The notes under the pieces are model-generated. The model had not been told where the DNA came from. It did no database searches and saw only the letters and a program-made list of their open reading frames with translations. 64,000 bases of DNA, taken from positions 62,001-126,000 of the forward strand of contig JAUVXW010000008.1 in NCBI GenBank assembly GCA_030603385.1, written 5' to 3'. Below, piece by piece: positions 18,015-26,348 of this stretch; position 1 is the first letter of the stretch; each line of letters opens with the position of its first letter. Both the position numbers and the translations under genes were made by a program. The DNA is from Promethearchaeota archaeon. GTDB taxonomy: Archaea; Asgardarchaeota; Lokiarchaeia; Sigyniarchaeales; SOKP01.

Positions 18015-19109
18015 TTATTTTTTTCTTTTTATTAAAAGATCCTTTTGGAAAAACCCTGAATCGATAAGTTTACTTCTCTCGTCATTCATATGAGTTAATA
18101 AATCAAATGGATAAAAAATTTGACTATCATTATGGTAATTTAAGACACGTTTCCGAGTTAAATATATTGAATATTCAGAAATGTCGCATCCAATCCATCT
18201 TCTTTTTAACTTTTCTGCGGCTAAAAGAGTAGTGCCTGATCCACAAAAAAAGTCAGCAACTAAATCTCCCTCATTAGAACCAAGCTTTATTAATCTCTCA
18301 AGTAAAGAATGATGCTTTTGTGTGGGGAATCCTGTCCATTCTTTTGAAGCAGGTTGTAAACAAGGGATCTTCCAGACATCATCTAATTTTTTATCATTGA
18401 CAATACGATATCGTACATGTCCATTCTCATCTTTTAAATTTTTCAATACACCATTAACATTAATCCTCATTAGCTGCTTCCTTGGTTTCTTACGAGGGAG
18501 TCTGATTTCATTAAAAGTGTAATTATCCGATTTGGAATATACCAAGATGTTATCATGTGCGCGTGGTAAGTTTTTTTTCCCTGCAGAATATTTATTATAG
18601 TAATACCATATTATATTATTTACAAAATTATTTTCTCCAAAAACCTCATCTAGTATCAATCTTATATAATGACTCGCATGCCAATCTAGGTGAATAAACA
18701 ATAACCCTGTGTTTGATAATAATTTTCTAAACAAGGTTATCCTCTGGTAAAACATTTGTAAATATGAATCTAAATCCTTATTCCAGTGATCATAATAAGC
18801 AATTGAATCAAAAGTCTCGTTTTTTTCTGTAATTTCAATTTTATAATTAACGCCAGAAAAAAAAGGGGGATCTACGTAAATTAAATCAATTTTATTTTCA
18901 AATTCATTTAACAAGTGGCATAAAACTTCTAAATTTTGTCCCCAGAATAATTTGTTTTTCCAACCTTTATAGGATGATCTAACTGGAATTTCTTCATTAT
19001 CTAAACATGCTTGAATCATAAAGGATTCAAAAAAATTGGAAAATTCTTTTTTTAGATTATCTAATTTTAAAGTAATATCTGCCTTATTCTTCCAAATTAA
19101 GTTAACCAT
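18015..19109 (-). CDS. Beta-class DNA (N4-cytosine/N6-adenine) methyltransferase
   Basis: The 364-residue protein carries motif IV as DPPFFSG near residue 76 and the SAM-binding motif I as DFFCGSGTT near 288. IV-before-I order marks the beta class of N6/N4 methyltransferases. A variable target-recognition region lies between them. No restriction endonuclease gene is adjacent, so it is either a solitary methylase or paired with something unrecognised, such as the coiled-coil genes upstream. A 23-bp gap separates it from the coiled-coil gene at 19133, suggesting co-transcription. Confidence 0.87.
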   Translation of the reverse strand: MVNLIWKNKADITLKLDNLKKEFSNFFESFMIQACLDNEEIPVRSSYKGWKNKLFWGQNLEVLCHLLNEFENKIDLIYVDPPFFSGVNYKIEITEKNETFDSIAYYDHWNKDLDSYLQMFYQRITLFRKLLSNTGLLFIHLDWHASHYIRLILDEVFGENNFVNNIIWYYYNKYSAGKKNLPRAHDNILVYSKSDNYTFNEIRLPRKKPRKQLMRINVNGVLKNLKDENGHVRYRIVNDKKLDDVWKIPCLQPASKEWTGFPTQKHHSLLERLIKLGSNEGDLVADFFCGSGTTLLAAEKLKRRWIGCDISEYSIYLTRKRVLNYHNDSQIFYPFDLLTHMNDERSKLIDSGFFQKDLLIKRKK

Positions 19110-19132
19110 TCTAATATAATAAAAAGAATTTT

Positions 19133-19867
19133 TTATGTGCTTTCTACTTTCTCGATTAAATCATCAAACTCTTTATCTGATAGAAAACCCTTATGAGCCA
19201 TTATACCCTTGATCTCTTCCATAAGTTGAGGTGCTCCTTTTGCTTCAGAAATGGTTTCTTCAAGGTATTCAATTTTTAGTTTAAGGGCGTTTATTTCCTT
19301 TGTTTGGGAATCTCGTTCATCTTTAAGGCTTTCGATTTCTACATATTTATCTGAAATAGTTGTCTGCAGTTCTTTTTTAAGATCTGCAATTTCATTTTCT
19401 CTTTGCTGTAATTCATCTTTAACACCTGTCTTTTCACTTTCTAAATTGTCTTTTGCTTCTTTTTTTTCTCTTTCTAAGGTTTCTGCCTTTAAAGAAGATT
19501 CTTTTAACTTATTTTCTAATTCTGTAATTTTAGAATTAGCTTCTGACAAATTATCTTCTAATTCTGTTTTGGATGATTTAAATTTAGTAATCTCCGCATC
19601 TGCATAAAGCTTCTCTTCTCTTGCTCGTTCGAAATTTTTTTGTGTTTCCAAAAGACTCTGTGACTGTTCCTCTGCCTTTTTCGATACATCTGAGAATTTT
19701 TCTTTAGTTGATTTAAGATCAACTGAAGTCTTTTCTAGGTCTTTTGTTTTTTGAGCTAGTTGCTTTTCTAAATTATTAATTTTAGATCTTAGATCTAACA
19801 AGAACTTTCCCTCAACAGGTAATTTCTTATCAGGACGTGTTTCGGCCTTAGCCCAGTCGATTGATAT
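19133..19867 (-). CDS. Coiled-coil protein A, probable ATA start
   Basis: The protein is almost entirely coiled coil, rich in Glu, Lys and Leu. It is a paralogue of the gene at 20010. Both begin with IDW, contain VEGK-LL about 20 residues in, and end with KGFLSDKEF. The first usual start is TTG at 19801, but that would remove the conserved N-terminus. In-frame ATA at 19867 aligns with the ATG of the paralogue and is preceded by GGTGAAAGTGAG. I place the start there, giving 244 residues. Role unknown; a structural or scaffold protein is likely. It may be co-transcribed with the methyltransferase. Confidence 0.72.
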   Translation of the reverse strand: MSIDWAKAETRPDKKLPVEGKFLLDLRSKINNLEKQLAQKTKDLEKTSVDLKSTKEKFSDVSKKAEEQSQSLLETQKNFERAREEKLYADAEITKFKSSKTELEDNLSEANSKITELENKLKESSLKAETLEREKKEAKDNLESEKTGVKDELQQRENEIADLKKELQTTISDKYVEIESLKDERDSQTKEINALKLKIEYLEETISEAKGAPQLMEEIKGIMAHKGFLSDKEFDDLIEKVEST

Positions 19868-20009
19868 CTCACTTTCACCTTTAGATATATAAATTTTTTA
19901 TTTTTATTTTACTGTATATTTATTTTCTTAAAATCTATTATATATAAATTTTACATTAAAATATTTAATACACTAGGGTTTTCATAATTATTTTAATAAC
20001 TGTACTTTA

Positions 20010-20735
20010 TTACTGCACAGTTGAGTAAATCTCTTCAAATTCCTTATCTGAAAGAAAACCCTTAACATCTAATAACTCTTTAATTTTTTTTATTACGCTT
20101 AATATCTCTTCTGATTTTGCTATTTGTTCCTCAATAGATTCGACCCTTTTAATTTGATAAGAAATTTTTCCTTTTTCAACCTCTAAATTCTTTTTAAGGA
20201 ACTCAATTTCTTTATCTCGTTGCCCTAATAGAGATTTTGAATTTTGTATTTCTTTTTCCTTATCTAATAAATTTTTAGCTTTACTTAGCAAATCTTCTTC
20301 TTTAGTTTGGATTTCTTTTTCTTTTCGTAATATTCTTTGCTCTACTTCCTCAGATTTCTTCACAGCAAGTTTTAATTGACTTTCCAATGTCGTAATTTTT
20401 TTAGTAGATTCATTTAATTTTTCCTCTAAATCGGATTTTGCTGCCGTCAATTGCGTAACCTTAATGTCTGCATGAAGTTTCTCTTCATTAATTTTATCAA
20501 GTGATTTTCTAGCCGAAGACTTTTTTAGAGTAAGTTCAATCAAACTTTTCTCTCGTCCTGCTAATTTTCTTTTCGTAATTTCTAAATCTTCGGCAATTTT
20601 TTCTAATTCTTTAACAAGTTCATTTAACCTTTGTTCTAAATCCTTATTTTTCGTTCTAAATTCTAATAAAATCTTACCCTCTACAGAGTGTTTCTTTTTG
20701 GGGTTTTCCTCTACTCTTACCCAGTCTATACCCAT
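20010..20735 (-). CDS. Coiled-coil protein B
   Basis: This 241-residue protein has a short N-terminal segment (MGIDWVRVEE, then SVEGKILLEF), a long Lys/Glu/Leu coiled coil of about 170 residues and a C-terminal KGFLSDKEFEE box that resembles the short C-terminal helical motif of SHOCT-type proteins. It is a tandem paralogue of the gene at 19133, 142 bp away. No enzyme motif is visible. The start ATG at 20735 sets the true start of the paralogue by alignment. Confidence 0.75.
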   Translation of the reverse strand: MGIDWVRVEENPKKKHSVEGKILLEFRTKNKDLEQRLNELVKELEKIAEDLEITKRKLAGREKSLIELTLKKSSARKSLDKINEEKLHADIKVTQLTAAKSDLEEKLNESTKKITTLESQLKLAVKKSEEVEQRILRKEKEIQTKEEDLLSKAKNLLDKEKEIQNSKSLLGQRDKEIEFLKKNLEVEKGKISYQIKRVESIEEQIAKSEEILSVIKKIKELLDVKGFLSDKEFEEIYSTVQ

Positions 20736-20904
20736 ATTAATCCACTAATTTTGTTAATAAGAAGTTCAATATTTATTATTTTATTATTTTAAAATTTACT
20801 TCTTTATTAAATCTTTAAAATTAAATTAATTTTTCATAAAAAATAATTATTTTAGTGAAAAATCATTGATTATATAAGATTAAATAAGGATAGATATATT
20901 TTTC

Positions 20905-21707
20905 ATGGTTAAAATTGAAATTGGAACTGCAGGATGGGATATAAAGACTGGGTTGGTCCTTTTTATCCAAAACAGTTAGAGAGAAGCCATCATTTGGAAT
21001 ATTTTTCTAAATACTTTGATGTTGTGGAGATTAATTCTACTTTTTATAATCTCCCCTCTATAGATATGGTTAGAAATTGGAAATTACGTGTTCCTGCAAA
21101 TTTTTGTTTTATTGTTAAAGTGTGGCAAAAAATTACTCATAATCTTGATGATCCTGATTTAGATTCACACATTGTAAAGTTCTTTTCTACAATAGAACAT
21201 CTAAATGGTAAAATTAAGGCGTTTCTATTACAATTCCCACCTTGGTTTAAATACACCGAAAACCATTTTGAAAAATTAAAATCATTACTAAATGAACTTC
21301 CTTTAGAATATAAGTATATTATTGAATTAAGAGATAATTCTTGGTTTAATCCTGAAATTCTAGCTAAGTTAATTGATAGGGAAAAAAGAATACTTGGAAC
21401 AACATATATGCCTGGAGTTATAGCCTATTATATGGAAAATCAAAAATTTTATTATATTAGGCTAATTGGAGATAGAAAACTCACTATTTTTAATCGAATT
21501 CAAAGAGATCAAAAGGATGCTCTAATTGACCTCTATAAGAACGTTCAAAATTTGATGAACATACCTGAGATATCTGAAATATTTATTATTGTGAATAATC
21601 ATTTCCAAGGTTCGGCTCCTGAAAGTGTAACTAATTTAAGAAAGAAATTTGGAATATCTTATAACAGTTTTAATAAGCAAAGAAGCTTGTCAGAATATTT
21701 AAAATGA
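20905..21707 (+). CDS. DUF72 family protein with a frameshift near its start
   Basis: DUF72 proteins (TIM-barrel, function unsettled) begin with a strand and GTxGW, then YxDWxGxFYP. Here ATG 20905 opens MVKIEIGTAGWD in one frame, and the continuation YKDWVGPFYP is in the next frame. The two meet at about 20937-20941, so one base seems missing. The uninterrupted frame starts at ATG 20934, within GGATGG, and would lack the conserved first strand. From there the protein is complete: EINSTFYN, LLQFPP, ELRDNSW. It may be a sequencing error, a recent mutation or a naturally short form. Confidence 0.75.
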
Positions 21708-21768
21708 AATCTTTTAATGATAATGCATTCGCTTTTGGATTTTTAAATCGCTCTTTTGAATAAGAAAG

Positions 21769-21778
21769 TTTAAATATA
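21769..21778 (+). promoter_or_regulatory. TATA box with near-leaderless spacing
   Basis: TTTAAATATA is centred about 26 bp before the ATG at 21799. This is the classical archaeal TATA-to-start distance, so the transcript would be leaderless or nearly so. No Shine-Dalgarno is seen before this ATG, which agrees. Confidence 0.5.
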
Positions 21779-21798
21779 TTGAGTTTAACTAATTTTTT

Positions 21799-23031
21799 AT
21801 GGATATCATCGATAATTTAAAGAAACTAGGTAAAAATTGGAGATTAACAGCTCTTTTAGTCTGGATGTTAGTAGGAATAGCTATTATTCCATATCCTAAC
21901 CGTATTGTTTCAATAATTGGCATTTTGATATTTTTACCATTCTTAGTTTTTTTAATGTTCTTGTTTTTGCTTTCTCTTATTTCTAAGAAGAATATTTTTG
22001 AGTACTCCCCATGGAAAATAATTGTGTTTTTGTTGATTTCTTTACCTATTATGCTTTTTATTTCAATAATTTTAATAGTACTATTAGCAATTTCAGTTGT
22101 CTCTTACTTTTTCTTTACATCATGGTTTATCCTTTATGGATGTTATTTATTAGGAAAAAATATTGATACTAAATTATATAAAACTCCTAAATTAAGACCT
22201 TTTATAAGAACTCTCATCTTTTTCGGAGGTTTAGCTGCTTCTCTTCTATTCTTATATCTATTTATTATAGGGCCTACATTATTTGATTTTTCTGTTATAA
22301 TCGAAACACCAATAGATTTCCCATGGTATCTTAATGGAATTTATATACTTGTTGGAGGAGTTCTTGTTGGACTCGCAATTGTTTGCATTGTTTATATGTT
22401 TAAAAAAAGCTTTGCTGGTTGGTTTGGTACATTTGCAATATTGGTTTCAATCTATACACTATTTCTGATATTAAAGATCTATCTAGGTATTGTTGATACT
22501 GAACCGGATGAGATTGGTTCTATTTGGGCTTACATTGCAGTGATAATCCCAGATCTATTTATTATCTTTTATTCTCTGAGTACTCTTATGGGATCCCAAG
22601 CAGAACTTTTAAGTAAAAGATTTAAAAGGTTTGGACTTGATGCAGTAATAATTTGGTTGATACTTTCAAAGGTAACATATGAATTTATTCACTACTTCCC
22701 TTACGATGTCTTTCAAGAAGTAAACGTTCCTTGGCTTAATGCCTTATCTACTTTAGATACTAATGATCTTATTAATCTTGTCAAAAATGTTGCTGTACTA
22801 ATATTCTTTATAGCTTTATTAGTAGTAATAGGAATATATGAGATTAATAAATATGCTAAAGAGCAGAAACAGTTAAAAATAGAAGTTGATTTGGATGTAA
22901 AAGAATTACTCGCCCCCCAACCAATTTTAGAAGAAAAACATGAAACCGAGGCAAGTGATCCTTCAGAACCCATAGAAGACACTGAAATTTATGATAAAAC
23001 TGATGAAGACAATGAAGACGAAGTATTTTAA
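21799..23031 (+). CDS. Multi-pass membrane protein, acidic tail
   Basis: The 410-residue protein has about eight to nine hydrophobic helices between residues 15 and 350 and then an acidic cytoplasmic tail rich in Glu and Asp. No transport or enzyme motif is recognised. It starts at an ATG placed right behind a TATA box and is followed by a T-rich terminator-like tract. Function unknown. Confidence 0.75.
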   Translation: MDIIDNLKKLGKNWRLTALLVWMLVGIAIIPYPNRIVSIIGILIFLPFLVFLMFLFLLSLISKKNIFEYSPWKIIVFLLISLPIMLFISIILIVLLAISVVSYFFFTSWFILYGCYLLGKNIDTKLYKTPKLRPFIRTLIFFGGLAASLLFLYLFIIGPTLFDFSVIIETPIDFPWYLNGIYILVGGVLVGLAIVCIVYMFKKSFAGWFGTFAILVSIYTLFLILKIYLGIVDTEPDEIGSIWAYIAVIIPDLFIIFYSLSTLMGSQAELLSKRFKRFGLDAVIIWLILSKVTYEFIHYFPYDVFQEVNVPWLNALSTLDTNDLINLVKNVAVLIFFIALLVVIGIYEINKYAKEQKQLKIEVDLDVKELLAPQPILEEKHETEASDPSEPIEDTEIYDKTDEDNEDEVF

Positions 23032-23074
23032 ACCGATTAGATCAGTTTTTAATACAATTTATAAAATTAATTAA

Positions 23075-23089
23075 TTTTTTTTCTTTTTT
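23075..23089 (+). terminator. T-tract terminator
   Basis: Eight T, one C and six T follow the membrane-protein gene by 44 bp. U-rich tracts of this kind terminate transcription in archaea without a hairpin. Confidence 0.4.
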
Positions 23090-23186
23090 GTAAATTAAAA
23101 ATTCTTCATAGATTAATTGGTTAATAATTAGTTTTATCAAAGAATATTTCAAATGATGTTATATTTAATCTCTACTAGTGGTTAAT

Positions 23187-23705
23187 ATGAGTAATTATGA
23201 ATCTAATGTTGAGGAATTATTTCTTGAAAAATTTGAGAAATTAGCATTAAGAGTTGAACAACTTACTGATGAAATTTTGAAAATGAAGGATAAATTAGAT
23301 AAAAATTATAAACTTAATAGAACATTTGGCTTGAAAACAATTAGAAATTCTGAATCTTTAGAATTTGCAAAGGATATAATGGGTATTGGAAGCCCAACAA
23401 AAAGATATCTTTTATCCTTAAGAGCGATTACAGAAGAATGGAAAGGAAGAAAAAATGATATTCTCTTAACCATCAGACAACAAGAACAAGAAACTCATTT
23501 AGATTTAAAGGCTCTTGGAATCAGAATTCCAATAAATGATATCAAGAATATTTCACTATTAGCTAAAGAAATTTTATCTCTTCTATATATTTCTTGTGAT
23601 TTACATGGCACGTCTATTAATGAAATACTAAGGGACATTATTACTGAGATAAATGAAAATGGATATAAAATGGTTCAAGAAATTAAACAAAAAATGGTTT
23701 TTTAG
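23187..23705 (+). CDS. Hypothetical helical protein
   Basis: A 172-residue protein with a short N-terminal coiled coil (about 10-45) and a helical rest. No family recognised. A GTG lies three codons upstream (23178), but ATG 23187 is the more usual choice. It stands alone between the membrane-protein gene and a perfect palindrome at 23761. Confidence 0.6.
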   Translation: MSNYESNVEELFLEKFEKLALRVEQLTDEILKMKDKLDKNYKLNRTFGLKTIRNSESLEFAKDIMGIGSPTKRYLLSLRAITEEWKGRKNDILLTIRQQEQETHLDLKALGIRIPINDIKNISLLAKEILSLLYISCDLHGTSINEILRDIITEINENGYKMVQEIKQKMVF

Positions 23706-23760
23706 CAATACATTTAGTTTTTCTTTAGATTAACATACTCTTTATAGATAAATTAATGAT

Positions 23761-23780
23761 CGTGAAACCATAGTTTCACG
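23761..23780. repeat. Perfect 8-bp inverted repeat with 4-base loop
   Basis: CGTGAAAC and GTTTCACG flank CATA, giving a hairpin or a two-fold operator. It lies 56 bp after the hypothetical gene and 129 bp before the BadI-like gene. A short T/A-rich stretch follows. It may be an operator for the acyl-CoA genes or a transcript-end hairpin. Confidence 0.5.
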
Positions 23781-23908
23781 AAATTTTATTCTAAATGAAC
23801 TCATAATGGAGATGAAAAATTTAGATAGTTGTTTTAAATGTTATGAGATTATTTTTAATGAATACTCATTAAATGAAATTTTTATGATAAAATCGAGTTG
23901 AAAAGAAT

Positions 23909-24697
23909 TTGGATTATGAAGATATAATTTTCGAAATAAAAGATCGTGTTGCGCGAATAACTATTAATCGTCCTGAACGATATAATGCGTGTACACAAAA
24001 GACAGTTCATGAATTAATAGATGCTTTTAACAAGTGCATAGACAACGAAATAGGTGTTGTGGTATTTACGGGTGTTGGAGAAAAAGCGTTTTGCACTGGT
24101 GGAGATCAGAGTACCCGTGAAAAGGGGGGATATAAAGGAGGACATTTGTTACCCCTTGAGGTAGGCTGGCAACGTGTTACACATTTAATACGTACTTTAC
24201 CTAAACCCGTTATAGCTCGAGTGAATGGATATGCTATCGGAGGTGGCCATGTTTGGCATGTTAATTGTGATCTAAGTATTGCAGCAGAACATGCACAGTT
24301 AGGACAAGCAGGACCTCGTGTAGGCTCGTTTGATCCTGGCTATGGAACTGGTGACTTAATGCGTGCTGTAGGTTTAAAGCGTGCGAAGGAAATCTGGTAT
24401 CTTTGTCGACGGTATACAGCTCAACAAGCTCTCAAAATGGGACTTGTAAATGCTGTGGTACCTATGGAAAAATTAGATGAGGAAGTAGAACAATGGTGTC
24501 AGGAATTATTAGAGAAGAGTCCTACAGCCTTGAAAATGCTAAAATATGCTTTTTTAGCTGAGACAGATGGTGTTACTGGGGTTACTCAGCTTGGTGTTGG
24601 TGGCTTATCACTTTATTATGGCACAGATGAAGCTGTAGAAGGAAAAAATGCATTTTTAGAAAAACGTAAACCAGACTTTAACCAATTTAGAAAATAG
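23909..24697 (+). CDS. Enoyl-CoA hydratase family, BadI/MenB-like ring hydrolase
   Basis: This 262-residue crotonase-fold protein has INRPERYNA, FCTGGDQS, ARVNGYAIGGGH and GPRVGSFDPGYG. GDQS and GSFDPGYG are features of 2-ketocyclohexanecarboxyl-CoA hydrolase (BadI) and its relative MenB, rather than of ordinary enoyl-CoA hydratases. The reaction would be C-C ring opening or closure of a CoA thioester. The start is TTG at 23909. Codon use is more GC-rich than in neighbours, hinting at transfer from bacteria. The next gene, a 3-hydroxyacyl-CoA dehydrogenase, follows with almost no gap and fits the downstream beta-oxidation step. Confidence 0.82.
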   Translation: MDYEDIIFEIKDRVARITINRPERYNACTQKTVHELIDAFNKCIDNEIGVVVFTGVGEKAFCTGGDQSTREKGGYKGGHLLPLEVGWQRVTHLIRTLPKPVIARVNGYAIGGGHVWHVNCDLSIAAEHAQLGQAGPRVGSFDPGYGTGDLMRAVGLKRAKEIWYLCRRYTAQQALKMGLVNAVVPMEKLDEEVEQWCQELLEKSPTALKMLKYAFLAETDGVTGVTQLGVGGLSLYYGTDEAVEGKNAFLEKRKPDFNQFRK

Positions 24698-24705
24698 TGA
24701 GGATA

Positions 24706-25557
24706 ATGAAAATAAAAAATGTATGTGTAATCGGAGCAGGGATTATGGGATCAGGAATTGCCCAATTAATAGCAACTCACGGTTATAATGTAAATTTAGT
24801 TGATGTAAGTGAGGAGTTATTGAAAAAAGTTAAAAATTCGATAGAAATTAATTTAGAGAGGTTTTTTGTTGCTAAAAATAAAATAACTAAAGAAGAAGCA
24901 GAAAAAATTTTAAACAGAATTAGCCTAAATGTTAATAAACATGAAGCTGTTAAGGATGTTCAAATAGTAATTGAAGCTGTTTTTGAAGATATGGATTTAA
25001 AACAACAATTATTTTCTGAACTGGATAACCTGTGTAAAAAAGATGTAATTCTTGCGTCTAATACATCATCTTTAAGTATCACAGATATTGCCTTAAAGTC
25101 TAAAAATCAAGAAAGGATAATAGGAATACATTTCTTCAACCCAGCTCCGGTAATGAAATTGATTGAATTAATAAAGGGAAATAACACTTCTGATGAAATT
25201 GTAGAAAAATCAAAATTATTTTCTGAAAGTTTAAATAAAACAGTGGTGACTGTAAATGATTCACCTGGTTTCGTAACAACTCGACTTATTTATGTATTAT
25301 GTAATGAAGCAATTAATTTGTTTACGAAAGGAATTGCCAGTGCCAAAGATATAGATACTGCATGTAAATTAGCATTCAATTTTCCTATGGGCCCTTTAGA
25401 ACTTTCTGATTTAGTTGGTAATGATATATATTATCATATTGGGAGGTATTTAGAAGAAGAGCTAGGACAAAAGTATCAACCAAGCCCTCTTTTACAAGAA
25501 ATGGTAGAAAGCGGACTTCTAGGGAGAAAAACGAGGAAAGGTTTCTATGAGTACTAA
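24706..25557 (+). CDS. 3-hydroxyacyl-CoA dehydrogenase
   Basis: The 283-residue protein is the short NAD-dependent type. It has the Rossmann loop GAGIMGSGIAQ at the N-terminus, EAVFEDMDLKQ, SNTSSLSI, the catalytic-His motif GIHFFNPAPVM and the C-terminal FPMGPLELSDLVG. It oxidises 3-hydroxyacyl-CoA to 3-oxoacyl-CoA. A GTG overlapping the previous stop (24697) is possible, but its GTGAGG looks like the ribosome-binding site of ATG 24706, which I prefer. It forms an operon with the BadI-like gene. Length and motifs suggest an active butyrate/beta-oxidation type enzyme. Confidence 0.9.
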   Translation: MKIKNVCVIGAGIMGSGIAQLIATHGYNVNLVDVSEELLKKVKNSIEINLERFFVAKNKITKEEAEKILNRISLNVNKHEAVKDVQIVIEAVFEDMDLKQQLFSELDNLCKKDVILASNTSSLSITDIALKSKNQERIIGIHFFNPAPVMKLIELIKGNNTSDEIVEKSKLFSESLNKTVVTVNDSPGFVTTRLIYVLCNEAINLFTKGIASAKDIDTACKLAFNFPMGPLELSDLVGNDIYYHIGRYLEEELGQKYQPSPLLQEMVESGLLGRKTRKGFYEY

Positions 25558-25795
25558 ATTTCACCGCCATTTTGGACCAAGTGTTTTTTCTCATTTTTTT
25601 ATAAAACTTTAATATTTACTTATTGCATATAATTACTTTTTGCATTTAAAATATGTATTAATATAACGTAAAAGTCATATTTTGATTATTTTTTAATATA
25701 AAAAGTCTTATTAAATATTCGTAATATAAAAAATTGGGTTAAGGTTTTTAGGGGTTTATAAATTCGAGAATCTCTTTCCTAAAAAATAATTTATT

Positions 25796-26125
25796 ATGAG
25801 TAAGTCTAGGCTAACAAAAAAAAATCTGGAATTTGAAGAGCAAGTTGATAGAAACGATAAAAACTACATGAATTTAGTTGAGAAATACAATCAATTAAAG
25901 GAAGAAAATCAAAATTTATCAGACGAAAGTAAAATTTTAAAAGATCTTATCATCGAAAGTACTAAGAAAAATTATCAAATATCTTTAATAGAAGCAGGTA
26001 ATTTAAATAATTCTCATAAAAATTCAGAAATTAAAAATTCTTTCTATATCCAGATAATTTTAGGAATTATTGTAATTGTTTTATCATTAGGATTTCACAT
26101 TTTATATTTATCCATTACAGATTGA
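25796..26125 (+). CDS. Small coiled-coil protein with a C-terminal membrane anchor
   Basis: The 109-residue product has a coiled coil (about 10-60) and one hydrophobic helix (about 83-105), typical of a tail-anchored protein. It stops at TGA (26123-26125), yet the same frame stays open for 52 more codons that encode a second hydrophobic segment. See the entry at 26126. Function unknown. Confidence 0.6.
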   Translation: MSKSRLTKKNLEFEEQVDRNDKNYMNLVEKYNQLKEENQNLSDESKILKDLIIESTKKNYQISLIEAGNLNNSHKNSEIKNSFYIQIILGIIVIVLSLGFHILYLSITD

Positions 26126-26284
26126 TTATTATATAATGGCGGAGATCCAGGATGTTGGATTAAAAACTGGTTGGGTATTGATATCCATGCAAGTTTTTAT
26201 CTTGATGTTATGTTATATTCGTTGATCGCGCTTCAGTCTCTTCTAATAATTTTAATAATAAGAACCCAACTAGCAAAAGCATAA
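26126..26284 (+). pseudogene. In-frame extension after TGA: second membrane segment
   Basis: Immediately after the TGA of the previous gene, the same frame reads LLYNGGDPGCWIKNW, a Gly/Trp-rich loop, then a hydrophobic helix ending in RTQLAKA and TAA. It has no plausible start of its own. This looks like the C-terminal half of a two-helix membrane protein interrupted by a stop, or a gene read through UGA. An alternative frame starting ATG GCG at 26142 gives only 29 residues. Confidence 0.4.
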
Positions 26285-26348
26285 TTAAATTTCTTTTAAG
26301 AAGATTTATATCTATAGAATAAAATTAGGATATTGACCAAAGATTATA

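Noticed and set aside
19251..19607. Ser-rich plus-strand frame of 118 codons
   Set aside because: Antisense to a coiled coil; Ser/Leu-rich composition is the typical reverse of Glu/Lys-rich coding.
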